From Bryobacterales bacterium (GTDB taxonomy: Bacteria; Acidobacteriota; Terriglobia; Bryobacterales; UBA6623), in assembly GCA_028819575.1 (NCBI GenBank), contig JAPPLB010000002.1, positions 1-64,000 of the forward strand: a stretch of DNA of 64,000 nt, in the 5' to 3' direction. Both the position numbers and the translations under genes were made by a program. This document shows, one piece after another, positions 30,145 through 38,769 of the stretch (the first letter of the stretch is position 1; every line of letters starts with the position of its first letter). Below the pieces are notes generated by a model, which had not been told where the DNA came from, did not search any database, and saw only the letters and a program-made list of their open reading frames with translations.

Positions 30145-32042
30145 GGGATCGTGACGCTGGGATCGAGCCTGCGGGCTTGGTGGAAGAACTGCATCGCCCG
30201 AGATCGTTCACCCTCTTTCCAGTAGGTGAGCGCCATTTGATGGTAGGCCCGGGCCGAATCGGGTTTGATGCGAAGCGCCCGCTCGATTTCCTCTCGCGCC
30301 TCGATATACGAACCTGCCTGCCCCAATGCAGCCGCTAGATTCAAGTGCAGTTCCCCGTTATCAGGAGCCGTCTCCAGCAGGCGGCCATACTCCACCGCCG
30401 CCGCCGCATACTCGTGCTTCGCAAACAGAGCCGCCGCCAGAAGGCGGCGTGCCTCGTCCAGCTCGGGATGGAGATCAAGCAACTCCCGGAAAGTTCCGAC
30501 AGCCTCTTCGAAATTGCCGGCATCAAGCGCGTGCACGCCCTGCCGGTAATTGGAATTCTCAGTGAGTAGCAGGAATTTCCGCCGCTGGCGATCGGCGGCG
30601 GCGTTTTGCCCTGACTGATCGAGAGCCTCTACCAGGAGTTCATGGAGCTGCAGGTGAGTCGGTTCGTGCTGCAGGGCCTCGCTCCAAGCTGCGATGGCGG
30701 CGGCCGTTTCCCCGCCGGCATCGAGTAATTCGCCGTACTCCAGACAAGCCTGGACCAGTATCCGGTCAGCGGAACAAGCTTTCCGATACTCCTCCAGAGC
30801 GCCCGCGCCATCTCCAGAATCCCTCAGAACGCGGGCCAGGTTCCAGCCGGCCCGAATGTGGTCCGGCTGCAGTCGGAGCGTTGTGGTGAGCGACGCTTTT
30901 GCCGCTTCCCAACGCCTTCTAGTGGCAAGAACAAGACCCAAGTTGTAGTGGGCCTCCGCAAAGTTGGGGTCGATGCGCAGGCATTCTTGGAACTCTCGTT
31001 CCGCCCCGGCAGCGTCTCCGTTCAACATCAAGAGCGACCCGTAGTTGAGGTGTCCATCCGGGGAGCCGGGATCGAGTTCGATGACCCGCCGGAACTCTTC
31101 GCCGGCTTTCACCAAGTCGCCTCTGCGCTGGTACGCGATACCGAGGACAGACCGGATAGTCGATACATTGTCTGCACCCTCCAGAGCCTCTTTCAGTAAG
31201 TCGATAGCCTCCTGGAAACGGCTCTGTTCGAGCGCGGACAGCCCCTGCTGGTAAGAGAGATAGCTCTGATCGCTCGCAACCGCCGTTCGCCCTTCTTGTT
31301 TGAGCCGTTTGGCAATCTCGAGGTGTCTTTCTGCAGCCTTTTTGTTTTCGTTCTGCTTGAGGAGTGTTCGCCCGAGCTGGTAGTGCGTCTCGAAAGAATC
31401 AGGGTTCAATGCCACAGCGTGTTTCAACTCGGCGATCGCCTCCGCCACTTGATCCAGATGAGCGAGGGTTTGCCCGAACCGGACACGGTACTCGGCGGAT
31501 TCAGGATTCTCTTTCGCAGCGCGGCGAAACGATGCCAGAGCTCGTTCTGTGTCGCCTCCTTTCCAGTGGATGATTCCGACGTTGAAATGCGCCTCGGAAT
31601 AGTTTGGTTTCTGAGCGATGGCGGCTTCGAATTCGGATAAGCCGAGATGTTCGGAGCCGACTCGATCTCCGAAAAGGAGTCCCAGAACAAAGTGGGCCTC
31701 GGGGAAACGGGGTTGGATCTCGAGCGCCTTGCGGAGCGCCTTCTCCGCTCCTGATGAATCTCCCCACAGCCGCAGGGCATTCCCCAGGTTGTAATGCGCC
31801 TCCGCTTTCTCGGGAGCAAGACGGATCGCGGTCTCGAACTCCGAAACGGCGCGGCCTGCGGCGTCCTTTTCAAGGAAATACTGGCCTAGACGAAGATGGC
31901 CTTCGAAATCGGAGGCGGGCTCTTGAGCCAGGCTCAGCGCCGTAATGGCGTAAACAGCGAGCACTATCGGTCTTCCGTGCCGCGACCACGTTGTGATTCT
32001 GGTCACGATACTGAGGCCGGGTTGCACCTGCTTGCACCTCAC
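30138..32042 (-). CDS. TPR repeat protein
   Basis: Many TPR units: EAHYNLGNALRLWGDSSGAEKALRKALEIQP, EAHYNLGLVLATRRRWEAAKASL. Confidence 0.9.
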   Translation of the reverse strand: MRCKQVQPGLSIVTRITTWSRHGRPIVLAVYAITALSLAQEPASDFEGHLRLGQYFLEKDAAGRAVSEFETAIRLAPEKAEAHYNLGNALRLWGDSSGAEKALRKALEIQPRFPEAHFVLGLLFGDRVGSEHLGLSEFEAAIAQKPNYSEAHFNVGIIHWKGGDTERALASFRRAAKENPESAEYRVRFGQTLAHLDQVAEAIAELKHAVALNPDSFETHYQLGRTLLKQNENKKAAERHLEIAKRLKQEGRTAVASDQSYLSYQQGLSALEQSRFQEAIDLLKEALEGADNVSTIRSVLGIAYQRRGDLVKAGEEFRRVIELDPGSPDGHLNYGSLLMLNGDAAGAEREFQECLRIDPNFAEAHYNLGLVLATRRRWEAAKASLTTTLRLQPDHIRAGWNLARVLRDSGDGAGALEEYRKACSADRILVQACLEYGELLDAGGETAAAIAAWSEALQHEPTHLQLHELLVEALDQSGQNAAADRQRRKFLLLTENSNYRQGVHALDAGNFEEAVGTFRELLDLHPELDEARRLLAAALFAKHEYAAAAVEYGRLLETAPDNGELHLNLAAALGQAGSYIEAREEIERALRIKPDSARAYHQMALTYWKEGERSRAMQFFHQARRLDPSVTIPQ

Positions 32043-32111
32043 TGGTGGTGTTCTTTCCCGTGGTTGATCGTCCGAAACACTGGCCGTCTCGATCGTGGGC
32101 CGGTAGCGCTA

Positions 32112-33569
32112 TTAATGTCCGTCCGCGGGAATGATTTGCTTCTGAGCCACTTCGAAATGCTGTCGAGCTTCTTCAATTCGTCCTGTGTCAAGCAGAGCCA
32201 TGGCCAACGCCTCCCGGATACGAGGCGTGTCCGAGCGCTTGATCGCCTCGAGGAGATGAGCCACAGCGCGTTCGGGACGTCCCGACCTTGCTGCCGCGAC
32301 ACCCGCATTGTAGAGTGCATCGACCAGATCGGGATCGAAGCGCGCCGCCTGCTCGAAGTACTGTTCCGCTAACAGAAAATTCTCTTCACGAGCCTCCAGA
32401 AGCCCTAGGTAGTTGTGAGTGGGTCCATCCTGGGGTGCCATCTCAAGCGATTTCTCCAGCAGGCTCCGTGCTTCGGCAGGGTTGCCTTGTTGGAGGTAAG
32501 CCAGCGCCAGGTTGCGCGCGGCGGAGACACTGGGCCGCCCCTCGAAGGACTGTCTGAGAGCACTGATACCCTGCGCCAGGTCACCCTGTTGCAGAGACCT
32601 GCGGGCGGCCTGCTCTAGTGCGTCGGCTCGCCACACGGCTTCTTGGCGGGCGGTCAGATCTCGAAAGGCGCGCAGTTCCTGCAAGGCCTGCGTTCTCTCG
32701 CCAGCCGCGCGGTGTAGTGCCGCAAGTTGGAAGTGAGCACCGGGGTGTTGAGGGTCGAGTTGCACAGCTTCGTTCAGGTGACGACGCGCACCATCCTGGT
32801 CCCCGATCTTGAGCAACGCCGAACCGAGGTAATAGTGAGCAAAGAAGTCTTTCTGTCCGCGGGCCATCGCCTCCTGCAAAGGAGATGTCGCTTCGTCCCA
32901 GCGGCCAAGCTGAAACAAAGTAATCCCGAGAAAGAAGTGTCCCTGTGGGAAATCCGGCGCCAGCCGGACCACTTCCCGGTACTGTTCCAGCGAACCGGAC
33001 TCATCTCCCGTCCGTGCCAGCGTGAAGGCCAGGTTGAAGCGCAACTCGGGGTCATTGCCTGCGTAGGCGAGGGCCCGGGTGTAGGCTTCGGCCGCCTCCC
33101 GCATCTTGCCGGTGTGGCCCTTGCGAGCCTGCGCGAGGAGAGCGTTTCCGAGTTGCACCTGCGCCCGTGGGTGTTGCGGAGAGAGCCGAAGAGTCTCACG
33201 AAAGGCCGCTTCGGCTGCTTGGAACTCGCCCGTGTTCAGCAGCGCCAATCCGAGGTTGTAGCGGTGAGCCCCGACGCCAGGTTGCAGAATAGTCAGGGTC
33301 TGGAAGCGAGCGGCGGCGTCTCCGAATCGCTGCGCCCCGGCGAGACAGTATCCGAGTGAACTGAGAATCGATACATTTTCGGGATCATGTTGAAGTGCTT
33401 GCTCGAAGTATGAAGCAGCGACTGCAAAATTCTTTGCTTCCATCGCCCGGACAGCTTGTTGCAACACGTTGCCAGGTTGGGCTGACCAGCAAACAGCGTT
33501 CAGCAACAAGCAATGGGTCAGCAGACGGCAGGAAGTACAGAAAAGCGTCGATAATCGTATAGCTTCCAT
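32112..33569 (-). CDS. TPR repeat protein
   Basis: TPR units, e.g. VGAHRYNLGLALLNTGEFQAAEAAFRETLRLSPQHP; signal-like N-terminus. Confidence 0.9.
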   Translation of the reverse strand: MEAIRLSTLFCTSCRLLTHCLLLNAVCWSAQPGNVLQQAVRAMEAKNFAVAASYFEQALQHDPENVSILSSLGYCLAGAQRFGDAAARFQTLTILQPGVGAHRYNLGLALLNTGEFQAAEAAFRETLRLSPQHPRAQVQLGNALLAQARKGHTGKMREAAEAYTRALAYAGNDPELRFNLAFTLARTGDESGSLEQYREVVRLAPDFPQGHFFLGITLFQLGRWDEATSPLQEAMARGQKDFFAHYYLGSALLKIGDQDGARRHLNEAVQLDPQHPGAHFQLAALHRAAGERTQALQELRAFRDLTARQEAVWRADALEQAARRSLQQGDLAQGISALRQSFEGRPSVSAARNLALAYLQQGNPAEARSLLEKSLEMAPQDGPTHNYLGLLEAREENFLLAEQYFEQAARFDPDLVDALYNAGVAAARSGRPERAVAHLLEAIKRSDTPRIREALAMALLDTGRIEEARQHFEVAQKQIIPADGH

Positions 33570-33608
33570 GTAACGCTTTGCTACAATCTACCATGGGTAT
33601 AGTGCACC

Positions 33609-35753
33609 ATGAGACCGTTGTTGTTGGGGTTTCTGATCGGATGTCAGTGCTTCGCGGCGACGGAAACGGTGACACCCAGCTTCCGCAACGATATCATCCC
33701 CGCTATCACGAAGTTAGGTTGCAATTCCGGCCGCTGCCACGGTTCCCAGTACGGCAAAGGCGGCTTCAAACTATCTCTGTTGGGCTTCGATGTTGCATCC
33801 GACTACAACGCGATCGTAAAAGACCTCAAGGGAAGGCGCGTTAATCTCAACGATCCTGCCGTAAGCCTGGTCCTGCGCAAGCCGACTCTGACGATTCCTC
33901 ACGGTGGCGGTCTTCGCTTCGCCGTAGATTCGTCGACCTACAACCTCTTGCTGAGTTGGATTGCAGCGGGAGTCCCAGAGCCCCTGGCGACCGACCCCCG
34001 ACTTACGAGTGTCGATGCTCGTCCCGCATCCCGGAAATTGAGCATCGGCGAGAAGTTGCCGCTGAAGGTAACTGCCCGTTTCAGTGACGGGAGCACGCGG
34101 GACGTAACACGGACGTGCCGCCTGGAGGTGTTGAACGATAACGTCGCCGAGGTCTCCCCGCAAGGTGTGGTCACCGCGACAGCTGGCGGAAGGGCCGCCG
34201 TTTTGGCTCGTTACATGGGGAAGACTGCCGTCGTGAACCTGTTGACGCCGTACGCCCCTCCCGATGAAAGTTCATCCTTCGAAACCAACAATTACATCGA
34301 CGAGATACTCGCCGGGAAATGGGAGCAGCTCGGACTCCGTCCTGCGGGGCCTTCGAGTGACACGCAGTTTCTTCGCCGTGTGTATCTGGATCTGATCGGC
34401 ATACTGCCCTCAGAGGCCGAAGTGCGGGCTTTCGTGTCCGACACTTCCGAAGACAAGCGGTCGAAGGTAATTGACCATCTGCTGGAACGTCCCGAATACC
34501 AGGACTTTTGGACTCTCCGCTGGGGTGATCTCCTACGAGTCACTCGCAACGGCATGGGTGAGAAGCCCATGTGGAATTTCAATCGCTGGCTGCACCGGAG
34601 CATGGGTGAGAACCGTCCGATCAACGAGATGGTACGGGAGATTCTCGTCGCGCGAGGACAACCGAATCGTGAGAACGTCTCGGCTTTCTACAAGATGACC
34701 CGTTCACCCGAGGAGGCCGCCGAAGCAGTCAGCGTAACCTTCATGGGTCTGCGTTTGGGCTGTGCCAAGTGTCATCAGCATCCGTTCGAGAAGTGGGGTC
34801 AAGACGATTACTACGGGATGGCGGCCTTCTTCGCACGGCTTGACTCCAAACCCGATGCCGATTACGGTCAGGCGACCTTGCGTTTGAAACCCACTGGATT
34901 TGTCCGGCACCCGAAGACACAGCAAGTGGTTCGACCATCCATCCCCGGTGGTGACACTTTCGGCTACGAAGGAGATCTGCGGATCAAGCTTGCCGATTGG
35001 CTCACTTCGGATACGAACCCCTGGCTCGCAAGGAACTTCGCGAACCGCTTTTGGGGATACGTGATGGGCCGTGGATTGATTGAACCGCTCGACGACATTC
35101 GCGACACCAATCCACCATCGGTACCCGAACTGCTGAACGCCCTGGCAATGGATTTGCAAAAGAGCGGGTTCGACCAGAAGCATCTGCTGCGCAGAATCAC
35201 CAATTCGCGTGTCTATCAGCTCGATTCACGACCTGCTCCCGGCAGCCCGCCGGACAACACGTTCTATACGTTCTACAGTCCCAAAAGGCTTTTGGCTGAG
35301 CAATTGCTGGATGCGATCACGTACGCAACGCATTCTCCGGACAAATTCCCCAATCTCCCTGCGGACTTGCGGCCCATTCAACTGCCCGATCCCGAAGTGC
35401 CTTCGGAGTTTCTGGACTTGTTTGGCCGGCCTCGAAGGCTGGTGCCCTGTGAGTGCTCGCGACTGAATGACAGCAATTTGAATCAGGTTCTGAGCCTGAT
35501 GAACGGCGAATACCTGCAAGAGAAAATCGCTTCGCCCAGCGGCCGTGTGGCGTCGTTGTTCCAGCTTGTTCCCCTGGAGCAGGCCATTGCCAACCTGTAC
35601 TATGCAACGGTAAGTCGTCCTCCCTCCGACGAAGAGTTCTCACGGACGATGGAAATCCTGGGTCAAAGGCGCAACGCGGAAGCAAAACGGCAGGTTCTCG
35701 AAGATCTTTTATGGGTTCTGTTGAATTCTCGGGAGTTTCTCTTTAACCACTGA
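33609..35753 (+). CDS. DUF1549/DUF1553 protein with Ig-like (BIG_2-like) domain
   Basis: CNSGRCHGSQYGKGGFKLSLLGFD, LKVTARFSDGSTRDVTRTCRLEVLNDNVAEVSPQGVVTATAGGRAAVLARY, CAKCHQHPFEKW. Confidence 0.92.
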   Translation: MRPLLLGFLIGCQCFAATETVTPSFRNDIIPAITKLGCNSGRCHGSQYGKGGFKLSLLGFDVASDYNAIVKDLKGRRVNLNDPAVSLVLRKPTLTIPHGGGLRFAVDSSTYNLLLSWIAAGVPEPLATDPRLTSVDARPASRKLSIGEKLPLKVTARFSDGSTRDVTRTCRLEVLNDNVAEVSPQGVVTATAGGRAAVLARYMGKTAVVNLLTPYAPPDESSSFETNNYIDEILAGKWEQLGLRPAGPSSDTQFLRRVYLDLIGILPSEAEVRAFVSDTSEDKRSKVIDHLLERPEYQDFWTLRWGDLLRVTRNGMGEKPMWNFNRWLHRSMGENRPINEMVREILVARGQPNRENVSAFYKMTRSPEEAAEAVSVTFMGLRLGCAKCHQHPFEKWGQDDYYGMAAFFARLDSKPDADYGQATLRLKPTGFVRHPKTQQVVRPSIPGGDTFGYEGDLRIKLADWLTSDTNPWLARNFANRFWGYVMGRGLIEPLDDIRDTNPPSVPELLNALAMDLQKSGFDQKHLLRRITNSRVYQLDSRPAPGSPPDNTFYTFYSPKRLLAEQLLDAITYATHSPDKFPNLPADLRPIQLPDPEVPSEFLDLFGRPRRLVPCECSRLNDSNLNQVLSLMNGEYLQEKIASPSGRVASLFQLVPLEQAIANLYYATVSRPPSDEEFSRTMEILGQRRNAEAKRQVLEDLLWVLLNSREFLFNH

Positions 35754-35767
35754 TGGAGGCATAAGTC

Positions 35768-37120
35768 ATGATTGAGGTGCCGACCGTAACTCATCGCCGA
35801 TGTGACGGCATCCCACGTCGCGAATACCTGCGCATCGGCTCACTGGGTCTGTTTGGACTCAACCTGCCTCAACTGCTGCGCGCGGCCGAATCCGAAACGG
35901 CCAAGACGGTCCCAGCCGGAAAAGTGTCCTGCATCCTGATGTGGCTGAGCGGGGGGATCAGCCAGATCGACAGCTTTGACCCCAAGCTCGACGCCCCGAA
36001 GGAGATCCGCGGTGAGTTTGGTACGATTCCCACCCGCACGCCGGGGATTCACTTCGTGGAGCACCTTCCGAAGCTCGCGAAGATGACGCCGAAGTTTTCA
36101 CTGGTCCGCTCGATGACTCACAACCAGGGCACCCATGGACTCGCCGATCAATTGGTAACCAGTGGCTATGCTCCCACACCTTCCGGAGTAGGAGTTCGAT
36201 ATCCCTGCCAGGGGTCGATCGTCAGTTGGGCCGTCGGGTATCGGGACGGCGTTCCGCCCTATGTCTATGTCGGCGATGTTACGGGTCCGGACGAGTTTCG
36301 CAAACGAGACGCGCTCAATGCGGGAGTCTTGGGAGCGCAGCACAATCCACTCCAACTCGGTGACCAGGCGAATAAGCCGGACTTCAAGGTCCTTGGGGTC
36401 TCGCCTCCCAAGGGAGTCGATCTTGCCCGGTTGAACAGTCGGCGCGAGATGCTGACCATGCTGGACCGCTGGCAACGGGACACGGACACGCGTTTGGCGA
36501 GCCTGCAGTCGGTGGATGCTTATTACCAAAAAGCGTACTCGCTTGTGACCTCGCCGATGGCGAAGCGAGCGTTCGACCTCGACGAGGAACCCGTTCAACT
36601 GCGGGATGCGTACGGGCGGACCATGTACGGCCAGAGTTGCCTGTTGGCCCGAAGACTTGTCGAGGCCGGAGTGCGGTATGTCACGGTCGGCATGCCGGGC
36701 TGGGACACGCACGTCGACAATTTCAACGACTTGAAAGACAAGTTGCTCCCCGTTCTGGACACGACGTATTCGGCGTTACTGCAAGACCTCTCGGACCGAG
36801 GGATGCTCGACACTACGCTGGTGATCTGCATGGGTGAGTTCGGGCGTACGCCCAAGATCAATGCCGAAGCCGGACGGGACCACTGGCCCGCCACCCAGGT
36901 TTTTGCCATGGGCGGCGGCGGCATCCAGACCGGCATCGTAGTCGGTGAGACCAGCGACCGCTCCGATTACCCCACCGAGCGACCTGTCTCGGTACAGGAC
37001 TTCTGTGCCACCGTGTATCACGCGCTCGGCATTCCCACCGCGCTCGAGTACCTCTCTTCGGAAAACCGCCCGATCGCGGTGTTGAATGAAGGCCAGCCGA
37101 TCGCGGAGCTGATTTCGTGA
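35768..37120 (+). CDS. DUF1501 protein
   Basis: CILMWLSGGISQIDSFDPKLDAP, MGEFGRTPKINAEAGRDHWP. Confidence 0.94.
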   Translation: MIEVPTVTHRRCDGIPRREYLRIGSLGLFGLNLPQLLRAAESETAKTVPAGKVSCILMWLSGGISQIDSFDPKLDAPKEIRGEFGTIPTRTPGIHFVEHLPKLAKMTPKFSLVRSMTHNQGTHGLADQLVTSGYAPTPSGVGVRYPCQGSIVSWAVGYRDGVPPYVYVGDVTGPDEFRKRDALNAGVLGAQHNPLQLGDQANKPDFKVLGVSPPKGVDLARLNSRREMLTMLDRWQRDTDTRLASLQSVDAYYQKAYSLVTSPMAKRAFDLDEEPVQLRDAYGRTMYGQSCLLARRLVEAGVRYVTVGMPGWDTHVDNFNDLKDKLLPVLDTTYSALLQDLSDRGMLDTTLVICMGEFGRTPKINAEAGRDHWPATQVFAMGGGGIQTGIVVGETSDRSDYPTERPVSVQDFCATVYHALGIPTALEYLSSENRPIAVLNEGQPIAELIS

Positions 37121-38769
37121 GATCGAGCGTGCTATGGGCCGCTCTCTGGCTCAGTGTGCCATGGGGTGTGCGCGCGGAGCCCGTCGACTACTCCCGGAAC
37201 GTTCGCCCCATCCTCGAGAAGAACTGTGTAGGTTGCCACCACCACGGATCCCTCGACCAGCCGGCTATGTCGGGAGGACTGGCCTTGGATTCTTACGACG
37301 CGGTTCTGAAGGGCGGCAAGGAACCGATTGTGAAGCCCGGTCAGGCGTCGGAAAGCGAGCTTCTGCGACGTCTGGAAGCGTCCGACCCGGCGGTCCGCAT
37401 GCCAAGAGGTGGACCTCCTCTGCCTGCCGAGTCCATCGCCGTTATCCGCCAATGGATAGAAGACGGCGCGGGAGAAGGGATGCCCGCAGAGTCCGTCATG
37501 CCCCCGCCGGACACGAGAACGACTTCTCGGATCGCTGTTCGGGCCATTGATGTGTTCATACCGTTCGGTCGCCGGCAGCCGGTCAAACCTACCATGGACC
37601 AATTAAGTCCGCAAAAGACTGCAATCCTCGGTATTCCCGGAACACTAGTGGTGGAACAGGAGCACCAAACGGACTCGATCGCGGCAACGCCGTATGAGGA
37701 CGGCCTGGACGTGAAAATGGGCCCCCTGTCGCCTGCCACCGCTGTCGCTTTTAGTCCGGATGGCGGTTACCTGTTGGTTGGCTCCTTTGGCGGTGTGGCG
37801 GTTTGGGACCTCTCGAAACGTTCCGTCGTCAGGGATCTCGATGACGTCAGGGGCAGCGTCAACAGCCTCGAATTCAGCCCGGACGGCAAGCTGCTTTCCA
37901 TAGTCGGGGGCAAGCCGTACTCGCCTGGAGAAGTCCGGCTCTACGATCCCCAGTCCGATTTCCAACTGATTGCCGTCTTGACAGCACATAAAGAGGTAAT
38001 TCTCGACCAGTCATTCAGTCCGGACTCCCGGCGCTTGGCTACGGTGAGCTTCGACAAGACGGTTGAAATCTGGGACCTGGTGGCGCGAAAACGAATTGCA
38101 GAGATCAACGATCATTCCGACACGGTGCAGTGTGTTGCATTCGACCCCAAGGGAAAGACCATCGCCACGGGAGCCATGGACATGACCGTGAAGATTTCAG
38201 ACGGCACGACAGGGAAAGGGGAACTCACACTGAATCCCGAGCTGAAGGGAATGCTGGCTGTCTCCTTCAGCCCGGACGGAAAGTTTCTGCTGACTTCGGG
38301 TGAATCCCCTGAGATCTATTGGTGGGAGCTGGCTGAAATAGGGGCGACCGTTACGGAGGCGGGCTGGATCGCCTCGCGCAAGTTCCCGGGCCACCTCGAA
38401 CCGGTCTACGATATGCGCTTCAGTCCGAATGGACAGTTTCTCGCCACGGCCGGCGCCGACCGCACCGTTCGTTTGTGGGATGGCAGGTCCGGCCGGCCCA
38501 TCCATGCCTGGGTTGACGCCGACGACCTGTTGTACACCGTCGCTTTCAGCCCGGATTCGAAACGTGTGGCGGCTGCCGGCGGTGATGGATTGACCCGTGT
38601 ATGGGATGTCGATTCGGGCGCTCTCCTCACGGTCTTTGTATATAAGGCGCATGGCGCTCAAGCTACGAGTGAATGGCTGGCCGTCACTCCGGAGGGAACC
38701 TACAATGCCTCCCCAAATCTTGGGCAGGTCATACGTCCGAGGGAGGTACACCATGCGAAGAACCGCTGA
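37117..38769 (+). CDS. PSCyt1-like cytochrome + WD40 repeat protein
   Basis: NCVGCHHHGSLD plus WD40 units VAFSPDGGYLLVGSFGGVAVWDL, RFSPNGQFLATAGADRTVRLWDG; GTGA overlap. Confidence 0.92.
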   Translation: MRSSVLWAALWLSVPWGVRAEPVDYSRNVRPILEKNCVGCHHHGSLDQPAMSGGLALDSYDAVLKGGKEPIVKPGQASESELLRRLEASDPAVRMPRGGPPLPAESIAVIRQWIEDGAGEGMPAESVMPPPDTRTTSRIAVRAIDVFIPFGRRQPVKPTMDQLSPQKTAILGIPGTLVVEQEHQTDSIAATPYEDGLDVKMGPLSPATAVAFSPDGGYLLVGSFGGVAVWDLSKRSVVRDLDDVRGSVNSLEFSPDGKLLSIVGGKPYSPGEVRLYDPQSDFQLIAVLTAHKEVILDQSFSPDSRRLATVSFDKTVEIWDLVARKRIAEINDHSDTVQCVAFDPKGKTIATGAMDMTVKISDGTTGKGELTLNPELKGMLAVSFSPDGKFLLTSGESPEIYWWELAEIGATVTEAGWIASRKFPGHLEPVYDMRFSPNGQFLATAGADRTVRLWDGRSGRPIHAWVDADDLLYTVAFSPDSKRVAAAGGDGLTRVWDVDSGALLTVFVYKAHGAQATSEWLAVTPEGTYNASPNLGQVIRPREVHHAKNR

